Below, piece after piece: positions 34,248 through 45,383 of a DNA stretch of 64,000 bases. Each line of letters opens with the position of its first letter. The first letter of the stretch is position 1. Both the position numbers and the translations under genes were made by a program. The notes below the pieces were generated by a model. That model saw nothing but the letters and a program-made list of their open reading frames with translations. It was not told the DNA's origin and made no database searches. Origin of the DNA: Erythrophleum ivorense (Eukaryota > Streptophyta > Magnoliopsida > Fabales > Fabaceae); assembly GCA_026724425.1 (NCBI GenBank), contig JAIUCV010000002.1, forward strand, positions 7,011,001 to 7,075,000, read 5' to 3'.

Positions 34248-36046
34248 ATGGCGGCCACTACGTCACCTCGCGAAGAGAACGTCTACATGGCCAAGCTTGC
34301 CGAGCAGGCCGAGCGCTATGAAGAGATGGTCGAGTTCATGGAGAAAGTCTCAGCCGCCGTCGACAACGAAGAACTTACCGTTGAAGAGAGAAACCTCCTC
34401 TCTGTTGCCTACAAAAACGTCATCGGCGCCCGCCGTGCCTCCTGGCGTATCATTTCCTCTATCGAGCAAAAGGAGGAGAGCCGTGGCAACGAGGATCATG
34501 TCTCCACGATCCGTGACTACCGATCTAAGATCGAGACTGAGCTCTCCAACATCTGTGATGGGATCCTCAAGCTCCTCGATTCCCGTCTTATCCCCTCCGC
34601 TTCTTCTGGTGATTCCAAGGTCTTTTACCTCAAGATGAAGGGTGATTACCATAGGTACCTCGCTGAGTTCAAGACTGGAGCCGAGCGCAAGGACGCTGCC
34701 GAGAGCACGCTCACTGCTTACAAATCTGCTCAGGTTCGATCTTATTTTTTTAGCCGTAAATATCACTTCTTTAGTTTTGGTGGCTGGCCTCTCCGTTACC
34801 TTGCAATTCTATTATTTTGCTCTTCAGATCTGTTAGGGACTCTGAACAGATTTGCTTTGTTGCTGTACTGCCATGCATCTCATCTCATTTCTTTATGTTA
34901 GTCATATCTATACGGATAGCTGAATTATGTTGAAATCTCTGCGCGGCCCGGTTCCATTGAACACTTAATAAGATATTGGCATCTGTGCATGTTTGTTATG
35001 ACCCTGCTTTTAAAAAAAAATTTTCGGGTTTGATATAATGTGAATCTGATTTTTAGATTCACATCATCTGGCCAATTCTCTCTTTAATTTTACCTATTTG
35101 TTTTACGCTTAGGTCTAGTATATACTATATGGTTTATATCAAACTCTGGAGCATCTAATGTTGAGTGATGAACAGGATCGTTTGCCATTAATTCTATAAA
35201 TTGATCTGCCCTTTTTCTTAATTTTTTGAAATATTGTATATGGAAATTCTCCATGCGTAGTATCTGATGTATATCTCTGTAAGCAGGACATTGCAAATGC
35301 CGAACTGCCTCCTACTCACCCGATTAGGCTTGGCCTTGCGCTGAATTTCTCTGTGTTTTACTATGAGATTCTTAACTCCCCCGATCGTGCTTGCAACCTT
35401 GCAAAACAGGTTAGAGATAGAGAAACTGAATATCCTCTCATGTTTTTATGTCGTGCAGTATTCTTCCATTTGAATTGGATTCTTTGATGTTTGCTGATGG
35501 AAAAGCAATGTTATAAAGTGCATGCTAAAACATATCATGAATTTGAACTTGGAATACCTTCGTTGCAACAGCATATTGCATTTTATTAAATATTGAAGTA
35601 ATCTTGCTTTTCTGGTTACTAAATGACGAACGTATTCTTTTAATTTGTGTCATTCTTTTCTTCAATTGTGAAAGTGTTGTAGAGAGCAGCAAGAGATCCA
35701 TTAGAGAATGAGTTCTTCTGTTCTGATGGTACATCGTGTTACTCATGAATCTTTTTCACTTGGATAATCACTAGGCTTTTGATGAAGCAATTGCTGAATT
35801 GGATACATTGGGAGAGGAATCATACAAGGATAGCACTTTGATCATGCAACTTCTTCGTGATAACCTCACCCTCTGGACCTCCGACATGCAGGTATTGATT
35901 TAGGGATTTGCCACAATCGCGTCTCATCATTTCTTCATTATCTTTACATAATTTTTATTGATGATTGTACTTTGCTATGCTTTCAGGATGATGGTGCAGA
36001 TGAAATTAAAGAAGCAGCACCTAAACCAGATGATGAAGCGAAGTAA
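34248..36046 (+). CDS. GRF2: 14-3-3 protein, omega/GRF2-like
   Basis: A 14-3-3 dimeric adaptor that binds phosphoserine/phosphothreonine motifs in client proteins, including kinases, H+-ATPase and transcription factors. Four coding exons, 34248-34733, 35287-35409, 35775-35891 and 35987-36046, all in phase 0, give 261 aa. The helices carry hallmark motifs: VYMAKLAEQAERYEEMV (dimer interface), RNLLSVAYKNVIGARRASWR (phosphate-binding Lys and Arg), KMKGDYHRYLAEF, LGLALNFSVFYYEIL, AIAELDTLGEESYKDST, and the LRDNLTLWTSDMQ end, with the acidic tail DDGADEIKEAAPKPDDEAK. Exon structure and tail place it in the non-epsilon group near omega/phi/chi. The start chosen gives MAATTSPREENVYM; the same frame happens to stay open upstream to an ATG at 33924, but that part has no 14-3-3 similarity and is best read as 5' leader. 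A CT microsatellite lies in this leader near 34180. Confidence 0.97.
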
Positions 36047-39000
36047 ACTTATTTTGCTTCTAATTAGGATTGAACTTCTCTTCTATATGTTTTGAAAGGG
36101 AGAAGATGCTTGTTGCTAATCTCGATGCTACTGAGATGTTGGGCATTCATGTCTTTGTTATAAATTATGGATGTACTGGGCCCTTTTAGTTTGTCCTTCC
36201 ATTTTTACGTGTTTCTGAATTGCCTATTTTCTTGAGGACATGGAAGCTTTTCATATATGCAATTGGAATTTTTAAGATTCTATTCTCTCTAGTGAACTTT
36301 TTGTCTCTGATTTTTCAGCTGAGGATATTTGTATCTGTATACCGTCTGAACCCTGAATATATCCGCAGTGCTTGCCTGACATATCTTCACCCTTTCTCCG
36401 GTACCCTTGCTGCATTTGATTACCATTAATGCATGCGCAATTACAGGATTTTATTAAACGGTTGTCTTTTCTCAATGTAACTGAATTTGTATTCGTTATC
36501 GGAGTAAAATTATTTTTAAAATCGTTTTAAGATTCAAATTAAAATTGACTGCCCAATCCTCCTGGCTGCAATAGATGCATGCATTTCCAAAAAGGGGGAG
36601 AAAAATCGTTTCATTCAGCTTAATTCTTTTTAAACAACTGCAAATTATTTAGTAACAAACATTATTCAATTTTATTTTTCTTCTAAATGTTTCATAATAA
36701 TTTGACAATAAGAAATCAATTAGTATTACCAAAGCGCATAGAAGATAATCTAATAAAACATTAATTTTTCCGCAATTTGAAAAATTGATTTAAAGAAGTT
36801 TAAAATCAAGAAATGATAAAGTACAGCCAAACAAGTTAATTTAAATTGGGAGATATGGACTTTTTTTCAAATTTTGTTAAAATTATATACTTTTTTTTTT
36901 TTGCTTCTAAAATGTAGACTTTAGTTTAATTTAATTTTTTGGGCCAAAATGCCTTTTATAAAAAATATTTAAGAAGGCATTTAATGAAAAATATTTTAAT
37001 AAAATTTAAATTGAACAAAAAGATAACATAATTTATTGTTTAAAGAGAGATCTAATAAAAAATTCATATAATTTATACAAAATTCAAGAAAAGCCTACTT
37101 AATTTATTCTTATTTTTATTAGGAGTCTAAATGAATTAAGCTATTTATAAATTATTCAAATTTGATAGTTCGCTTGTTATATTTGTAAATTACTCAATTA
37201 GTAATAGTTTTTATTTTTTTAATAAATGTTATATTTAAATATCACCCTAACTTCTATTTAGTTTAATTTTTCATCTGCATATAAATAGATATTATATTTA
37301 CAATAATGTTCATGACCTAGCCAAATTTGTTTATTAAACAAGGAATGATTACAATTGAATATAATTAAATCTTAAACTCACTCAAATTCGCTCAATTTTT
37401 AATAAAAAAGTTTAATCATACTAATACTCTATTCCATTGGTTTGAGTTAGCCCTTCTTTTCACACTAGTATGCGTGTGTGTGTGTGTATAAAACTTCCTA
37501 CTACCAATAATCACAACAAATTAATTAATTATATCACATAGTTGTTTTAATGAATTATTTATAGTTTCAAGTAATCGCTATATCAAAGTACTCGTAAAAA
37601 AAAAAAGTTCAATATTACGATAAATTTGCAAAAGCACGTAGCACAAGACCTTTTCTTACAAAATCTACGTGAATACCCTTCGGTTTTAACTTCAGTTTAA
37701 ATTGACATACCCTATTTAAAATTTTCTAGAGAATTTTTTTAAACACACTTATGATATTTTAAGTTCACACACCCAGATACATATATGTAAGTAGAAAGAC
37801 TTGAAATTTTCATAAAAGCTAAAGTAATTTATTATAATTAATCAATCAAGTTGTTGAATAGTAAAACAGCCCTCCGCTGCGTTTATAGTTTCCAAGAAAG
37901 AGAAGGGTGTCATGGTTTTCCGGACAATGGAGTGACTACCATCCCCAACCAGTGCGAGACTGCGAGTATGCAAGATCAGTACTGTTACCAACAAAGAATG
38001 TAGCAAATTTATTGTTCTGAAATGATAGAAGTCCGGAAGAGACAGGAATCGGTGAATTCTGCAATCTGAAGGTCGTCGGGAGAACTACATTTCAAGCTAA
38101 ATGAATAATGGATTCTTGTTCTTACTCTTATTCAATCAGTATACACTACAATAGGTCAATGCAATCTTTATAGGATAGGCACTAGATGGTAATCCAGAAA
38201 CCAGAAAACTTACCGACCAACATTTTGCCATGATCTTGCTGCAGTCATATCTAACTCATTTCCAGAAATTCACTGCCTTCTAAAAACAAATCCTTCGTAT
38301 AACCCCATCTTGAAATAGTTTTTCGAAGGCAGTTTCTTCGTTTATAGCTAGTTTTTGTACTCGGAAAAGAGAGAGAACTTGAGAATATATGAAAGAATCA
38401 GGATCAAACAGGATCCTCTATGAGAGATCCATGATTACCAATCTAAGCCTACTCTTTTAACAATAGTTGCGCATCAGAATCAATTGGAAGTTAAACTGCA
38501 TACAAAAATAAGAAAATCAACAACTACATGTGCTATCATCAAGTGTTACGTTCCATAGCCCTAAGTGGAAATCTTGGTGCAAAAATAGTAAAATACTAAC
38601 CCCTTCTGAAGCAACAGCAACTAACATGATGCTAACGTTCACAAAATGGTTCAATAACTCAATGCTTAGGATGCTACTGCTAGCTACCGAAATAATCGAC
38701 AGGCAACCAACCTTCTAAAACCAAGATTTCTTCAAAGCAATATTTCCAAACTAGGTTTGTTAAGGAATGCCCACATTATTTGTGAATAACAAATGTATAA
38801 TTGTAACAGTCAACCAGGAAGCCAACAGGGCCTCAAGCCCTCAATATCAATAGCGAGCAGCCGTGAGGGAACATGATCAATTTGACTAATTTCAAAAGCT
38901 AGAACTGGTTCTAATAGCAGCATGTCAAACAACCTGTGGGAATTTTGCCTGTATGACCATAAAAGTTACATATTTCACACATTTATACCTGTATGTCTTC

Positions 39001-39371
39001 CTCACAATCAAAAACTGCCACAAGATTTATACACAATAGAACTAATATCAGAAATTGGAAAAGAACATTACAGCCAGAAAATCTTCAAATTGAAAGCAGT
39101 AGCATCAGACTATATTCGTAATTCCTATAACTTCTAATATTTCTTATCGCCTATTGTCCCAAAGCAGCAGAAACAAATGCGAAAATTGTTCCCTTCTCAT
39201 GTCTTTGATATCCATTTACAGAATAAACTAAGTAGCGGAGGGACTAGTATCAGTCCAACCACTACAAATTGAATAAACCTGATTCCCTCCGCCTAAAACC
39301 ATGTACAAAGCCAACAAAACAAACTCTAAACATGAAACCACAGCATTCTAATAAGATTTACCTGAACAATT
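36047..39371. other. Intergenic region between the 14-3-3 and VQ genes (convergent)
   Basis: Both genes point into this region, so it holds their 3' flanks. It is AT-rich, with a GT microsatellite at about 37472-37488 and one repeat copy (36845-37090) listed separately. No further gene is recognised. Confidence 0.45.
36845..37090. repeat. AT-rich MITE-like repeat, copy 2
   Basis: Internal order matches 8870-9175: a TTTTGTTAAAATTATA block, then GTAGACTTTAGTTTAATTTAAT, an AAGGCATTT.ATGAAAAATATTTTAATAAAATTTAAATT block, AACATAATTTATTGTTT, and an end with ATAATTTATACAAAATT. The two copies have diverged but are collinear. Confidence 0.45.
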
Positions 39372-40364
39372 TCAAAGACCTCTCCACCTAGGGCTTGGAA
39401 CAGGCACCGTCGGCGAAAGGGGAAGCTGAGGAAACCCCGATTGGCCCGAGGAAGGCGAAAACAGAAGACTGGGGGAAAGCAAAGGGTACGGCGACCTCGG
39501 CGAATTCAAGCATCCAAAAGGGGCTGGCGAAGACGGTATCTGAAACTGCGGTTGCGGTTGTGCCATTGCTGATGTTTGTGAAGGAATCACCCCCTGCTGT
39601 ATCGGCGCGGCCTGCGATTGAGGCTCTGGCTGAGGCTGTTGTGGAGCCAAATTGTTCCAGCGAGGCGAGACCAGAGGGGCTAATGGCGAAAAACCCGAGA
39701 ACTGCTTGGAATTCCAATCTATATTGGACATGGAATTCTGGAGATAGCGCATATACGCGGATACAGGAGATTCTGCGTGGACGGTCGGAAAAGGTGGTAG
39801 AGGCGATAAAGGCGCAAGCGGTCTCACAAACTCAGAGAAATTAGTCACAGGACCAGCGTTGATGGGGTTGCCAGGAATCGCTGAAGCAGCGTTAGCCGTA
39901 GGCGGTTGAGGACGGGGAATAGCGCTGTTTAGCAACGAAGGCGGGCGATTGCCAATCTGCGCGAGGGGAGGAGGGCGTATACGCTGAAGGCGAGAGCTAG
40001 GGGGCTTGGGCTGGTGAATAGGAGGCGGAGTAGAGATGCGCTCGTGAGCAGGTGAACCCGTGAGCTTCTGGACTACATCCCTGAAGTCGTTCTTGTTGAT
40101 GTTGTAGACAGGGGGCTGATGCTGCAAATTCTGCTGCTGAGCTTGTGCCTGCACCGCCGGTTGCTGCTGATTGTGATCGTGGTTAAGGCTTTGGTGCTCA
40201 TTTTGAGAAGAATCAAAGCTGGGTTTTCTAATGGTGGGCTTGGAGATCTTGTGAGAAAGCTTGTTGAGTTGCCTGAGATTATTAGAGGTGGTGGTGCCAT
40301 TGCTACTACTGCCTGTTGCTGTAGTAGTGGTTGAGTCTGCAGAAGATTGGCAGCTTTTATCCAT
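39372..40364 (-). CDS. VQ9: VQ-motif protein, VQ9/HAIKU1-like
   Basis: An intronless gene for a 330-aa nuclear cofactor of the VQ family, whose members bind group I/IIc WRKY factors and are often MAPK targets. The start MDKSCQSS is used; an in-frame ATG 12 bases upstream (MFSV) is less likely. The VQ motif FRDVVQKLTG lies at residues 94-103 and fits FxxxVQxxTG. It is preceded by VYNINKND and followed by GSPAHER, the extended context of the HAIKU1 (VQ14)/VQ9 pair. The rest is low-complexity: Ser/Thr-rich N-terminus, Gln-rich linker (residues 60-85), and a long Pro/Ser tail with many SP sites ending SPRWRGL, as in that pair. SP sites suggest MAPK phosphorylation, which is inference. Its convergent position next to a GRF2-like 14-3-3 gene favours VQ9 over HAIKU1. 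The long antisense open frame across it is a composition effect. Confidence 0.92.
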   Translation of the reverse strand: MDKSCQSSADSTTTTATGSSSNGTTTSNNLRQLNKLSHKISKPTIRKPSFDSSQNEHQSLNHDHNQQQPAVQAQAQQQNLQHQPPVYNINKNDFRDVVQKLTGSPAHERISTPPPIHQPKPPSSRLQRIRPPPLAQIGNRPPSLLNSAIPRPQPPTANAASAIPGNPINAGPVTNFSEFVRPLAPLSPLPPFPTVHAESPVSAYMRYLQNSMSNIDWNSKQFSGFSPLAPLVSPRWNNLAPQQPQPEPQSQAAPIQQGVIPSQTSAMAQPQPQFQIPSSPAPFGCLNSPRSPYPLLSPSLLFSPSSGQSGFPQLPLSPTVPVPSPRWRGL

Positions 40365-43300
40365 TACACTAAACAAAACACTCTTTTCTCTCTCTAGATC
40401 TAAAATCTCTAATCTCTCCCTGCGTATAGAAGAGCTATGTTGGTGGGTTTGTGTGGTGGGCTTCCTCTCATCTCAGACTGCGGGTAGGGACAGAGATGAC
40501 TATATAGAAAATTATTTTTTTGGGGCTTAAGGAGATATGGTCAAGTTCCAAGACTCAATAACTCGGTATTCCTCCAGGGTTGGCGAGTTCTTACGAGAGC
40601 GCGATGAGAGAAAAAGCGCCGGATAAGAGAAATAAAGAAAGAATATGTCTGTCTCTTTATGATGCTTATGCTTTGCCCCTACCTCTCTTTTTCTTTCTCT
40701 TTCTCTTTCACTGCTTTTCATATTTTCCCTTTTTTTTTTCAAGGCTTAAAAGAAGAGGAGAGACCGGAACCGCATAAGAAGGGACGATCTCCCCCTTCTT
40801 CACTTCTTATATATGCGTACAATATGCCTATCTTATTTAGAGTATCTAAATTTTATTAATTCAATTGTGCATAATTTTTTCAAATTTTGGGTTCCTGTAA
40901 ATAATTTTTTTTTTATCTTGACAATGAATCTTCTTACATTTTTTAAGTTGTACAAAAAAAATAAAATTTTAAAAAATACTTTATTATATTCTGATAATAA
41001 AATAATAAATTAACTAAGAATTATTTACATAAATTTAAAATTTTAAAAGAATTCATTACCAAATTTTAAAAATCAAATGCGTTATTTATACATAACTTAA
41101 AGTTGAATAGAATTTTATATAATTTAATCAATTTATTTAGCCAATTTATATTTTATGTTTTTATTTTTTAATTTAAATTATTATTATTATTAATTATAAT
41201 TAAAATTTTATTTTTATTTTACATTCTAATTTTTAAAATAAAAAAACAATAATTAAAAAAAATATAAATCATTCAAATTGATCTTAAATAATTTATATAA
41301 GAAATACATTGGAAGCGCCATGACACCTTTTCCATATATCTCTTTCGCTTATTAACTCCATGTCCATCACTTCGGTTTTGGTAATTTATTAGTTAGACCT
41401 TTGTCAGTCGTCACACTGTGTGTAAGGGCCGCTAGCGTCCATTCGAGGGTTTCTTTTAAAATGAGAGGGAAAAACCCAAACCCAAAAAAAAAAAAAGAGG
41501 AAACTTTTGAGTGGCCGATTCACGAGTCGAGTTTCAAACTCAGCTATGACTGGTCAAACCTGAAGCATGAGATGCCTTGGCTGTTATAGACTTGGCCACG
41601 GAATCTTAAATCATGTCCGTCAAGATAAAAATGATTGGGAGGGACTCAGAATAAAACCAGAAAGATGGCGACACTCACAAAGAAGAAAAGCCAGAGATAG
41701 AAAAAATGCATATACGCTAACTTATTTATATATATCTCTTTAATTATAAAAATTAATTATTTAAATATTTTTACATCTTTGTATTTAAATTTATTTATTC
41801 ATTCTTCTATTAATGGAGTTGAAATAACTTTTTTTTGGGGTTAAACTCTTTTTATTATCTGGTACAATTTTGTTGGCTTAAAAATAACGCATGACTAATT
41901 ATTTTTTAAAAGAAGAAAAATCCAACATGATAAAAGGTTGTATTGCGATTCAAATGGATTTATTTTTTTAAAATTAATTCTCCAATTGTTTTTGAAACAG
42001 CAAGATTGTATTATGTTATAAATGAATCTCACATAAAAACTCTGTTAACTTGAAAATGAACAAACGAATTTAACAATAAATATACATAAGCGCAAAAAAT
42101 ATTCGTCAATTTCTATAATTCAAGAGTATTTATATAACAGTAATAGTTAAAAGAGATATTTGCACATTTTTGTAATTAATATTTACAAATGGGTTATTGT
42201 CAAAGAGAGTATTCGTATTTCCCAGACAATAATAAAATAAGGGTAATTGAGGAAAGCTATTGATCTCATAATAGCAAGGGAGATAATTATGTTTTAGGCA
42301 AGAGACCCAACCAAGGTATTTATATGTGGAGGCAGTAACTATTAATGGCCCGTCTGATATACAAAAAGTTATAAAAAAAAAATAATTTTATAAATAAAAA
42401 ATATTTATAATATCTTTATTTTTAATGATTAAATAATAATTGATAAATAATATTAAATAATAATTATAAGAATAAAATTATAATTTTATCAAATTTTTAC
42501 TTTTTTTTCCTTCTCTTGGGCAACCAAACATGTGCAAATATTTTAATCATGTAATTAATGGCATTAACTATTTTTGAGAGAGTTTATATCAGAGTAAAAT
42601 AAAATATGTAAAGTGCCTTTTAATTAAAAAAAATAAAGAATAAAAATATATATATAACTCACTTCAAAAATATTTTAAAAATTTTACAGAATTTAAACTT
42701 ATTTTTGGAACCCGCACTCAGTTTTACTTGATACCAGTCAAAAGGCGGATGCTTTGCTCTGTTACTAGTCAGTGATTATATTGAAAAATTTACAAACTTC
42801 CAATGAGCTTTTGGCCCCAACCCCATCCTCATGTTAATCGCCTTTATTACTTGTTTTGCCTTTGAAGTAAGCAGTAGAGAAAAATAAATAAATAATTACA
42901 TAAAACTGCCAAAAAGTTCAAATAAAAGACGTTATATGTTGTTATCTCTCTTCTGCAAAAGTCCATCCTCGTTTTCTTGAATTTGATTGTCTTGCACTAA
43001 AAATCAAAGTTTAGGCAGAATGCTCAAATTTCTCATTTTGTTACGTTCGCTATGGCCTTTAAAAGATTGGTTATGTTTAGTAATATATTTTTTTTAATAA
43101 TGTGTATTATATTTTTATAATTATTATTTAATAGTGTTTATTTATATTATTTTTAAAATAAAAAATATTATTTTTATTTATTTCATTCATTTTTTCACAT
43201 AATTAATATTACATCAAATCAAATCATACTACACTGCTCCTTGCACAAGTTGAATATGTAAATAATCGATATCGAGGCTTAAAAAAATGAAGTTGTCCGT

Positions 43301-44807
43301 GAGTAACGCTAGAAAAGCCACTAAAGAGTAAAGACAGTGACTCACCACAAAAAAAAAAAAAAGGAAAGAGAGAGGAAGCGTACTGGAGGCAGCTTTTAAA
43401 GATTCAGCGATACTGTTTCAGTCAACAAATCTTGTGAAAGCCAACCCACAGAGGACTTCCACTATCCGTCGATACCATTGCTAACGCTATCAAAGAGATT
43501 TGCAAGGAAAAAAGGACGAAATAATACAGGAAGCAATAATTGTTTATGCATGTGGGACACTTTTAAAATTCAAACTCGACCTCTTTTTTCCTCCCCTAGT
43601 TAATTTTGACCAAACAATATAAAGACACGTTGCATATTTTATAATCCTTTTTCGCTCATTTAAACTACGCAGTATGCTCATGTATAGGCAACCCATCAAT
43701 CTATAACTGCAATCGAGAATGGTAAATTTTACTGTCGGAGATGTTTTAACTCTTCTTCTGGTACTTGGGACTGCAACCAAAGAAAGCTTTGTTTTAATTA
43801 AGATGACCGTGTTCAAGGGGCAAGCGGGCTTAAATCTCAGACATAGTTTTATGGCAGCGATTAGGTACAACGTTTTTGTTTCTTTAATCCAATGACAACT
43901 TGTTTAAACCTATTGACAATGATGGGAAGTTAACCAGTCCTATTCTAGTAAGTTTGGGATTGAAAAGAATCTGTTTCTTGTTATTCACGAGCGTAATGGG
44001 CTCTGTTGGAGGGGTATGCAACCACCAAATCAACAATAGAATATACATATATATCATATTCCTATCCATGCTGTACCAATGCGTAAACTCTAGTCGACGC
44101 ATAACACTAATTAATCTTTTTGCACAAGGGATTTGTTTTGTCCTTGTGCGGAGGAGATAAGTATTTGTATTATATTATGAGGAAATAATAAAGAATAAAG
44201 GCCGTAGTCATAAAACTCCACGTTTGATGGGAACAGCTATATAATTGAAAATTCAAAGAAATAAACCATAAAGTAAAATCCAAAACATCTCTCTTATTAG
44301 AGATCTTTGACTGGAATTTTCAAACGCGAAATGGGAAACAAAGCCTGAGTTTAGTGCCCCTTCTTTCTTTGTTCTTTTTTTTTTTTTTTCAAAACCATTA
44401 CCTTGTTTTGTCGTATAGCTTATATCAAACTGCTATCCGCCTAAATGACCTAATCTTATATAGCTGCTGTCATTTTGGGATAGAAATAGTAGTTCTAGAG
44501 TCGAGATTTTATGTTATTTATATTTCCTCGTACACTCAATAAAAAAAAATTGTTTCCAAATTGATGCACTCAATGATTCAGGCATTATAGATATTTCAAG
44601 TTACACTAAAAATGTGAATGAGGTTATGAGGGAGGATAGCTTATGTCCTTTTTTATGTATAAGTTTTGGTGTGGACAATTTTATAATTGCTCAAATCTCA
44701 AACTTCTACGGAGACTATATATTATTCATCCCAGTCCTAAATTCACACGCAATCATTTCAAGCATTACCATCGCATTAAATGTACTTGAGATATTGTGGC
44801 AGACTAA
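40365..44807. other. Intergenic region upstream of the VQ gene
   Basis: The first 400 bases are the VQ 5' flank, with pyrimidine/purine-rich runs. Further on it is AT-rich; blocks at about 42345-42530 (opening CCCGTCTGATATAC, closing GGGCAACCAAACATG) and 43080-43215 look like GTTTGG-type AT-rich inserts. Open frames near 43544-44160 have no recognisable product. Confidence 0.4.
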
Positions 44808-45383
44808 CACTACATTTGGATGGGTGATTATTGGAGGGAAAGAAAGAGAGCGGAAAATGGAGTTTTTCCTCATTTGTCTCAAAGAGAAACAGAGGAAATG
44901 AGAGAGTTAGGAGAAAAAAGTATTGTAAAACCCACGCGGAATTTTTTTCCCAAAATATAGAGAGATTACGGGAGAAAACGCTTCAGCAATAATTGTTTTT
45001 CAACATTGCCCTTCGTTATTTTAATAAGATGTCCGCCTATCCCTGTCAAACGACTATACAAATTAAGTTATCTTTTTCATTTTGTTGTTGCAGAACTCCC
45101 CCATTTTAAGCTGATGCTTCAATTTGCTCTTTCGCCCATCGCCCTGTCTGCAAGGTTTATTCTCTTTCTCCTTGTCTTCCTCCTCCTCATCATCTTTCAT
45201 AATATCAGTGTATCTGTATTATTTAGATGCGATAGACTGATTATTGCTATACTTCATAACACTATTATAATATTGTCCTCATATACTATAGAATGAAACC
45301 AAGAACCTTCTTTTTCTGCTCCTCTCTCTCTCCCTACTTTTCTCCCCCCCTCCACTTTTCTCTTTCTCCATCCAAACGAAGTG
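44808..45383. mobile_element. Tourist-like MITE flanked by TAA
   Basis: The 576-base element has terminal inverted repeats CACTACATTTGGATGG (left) and, reversed, CACTTCGTTTGGATGG (right), matching at 14 of 16 positions, followed by purine-rich subterminal stretches on both sides. It is flanked by TAA on each side (44805-44807 and 45384-45386), the 3-bp target preference of PIF/Harbinger-derived Tourist elements. No transposase is inside, so it would be non-autonomous. Confidence 0.72.

Noticed and set aside
34350..34766. 138-codon minus-strand open frame
   Set aside because: It is antisense to exon 1 of the 14-3-3 gene and has no similarity of its own.
39395..39844. 149-codon plus-strand open frame
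   Set aside because: It is antisense to the VQ gene; the VQ strand has the VQ motif and family context, so this is a composition shadow.
44614..45296. Open frames of 95 and 96 codons
   Set aside because: They fall largely inside the TAA-flanked MITE and match no protein I know.
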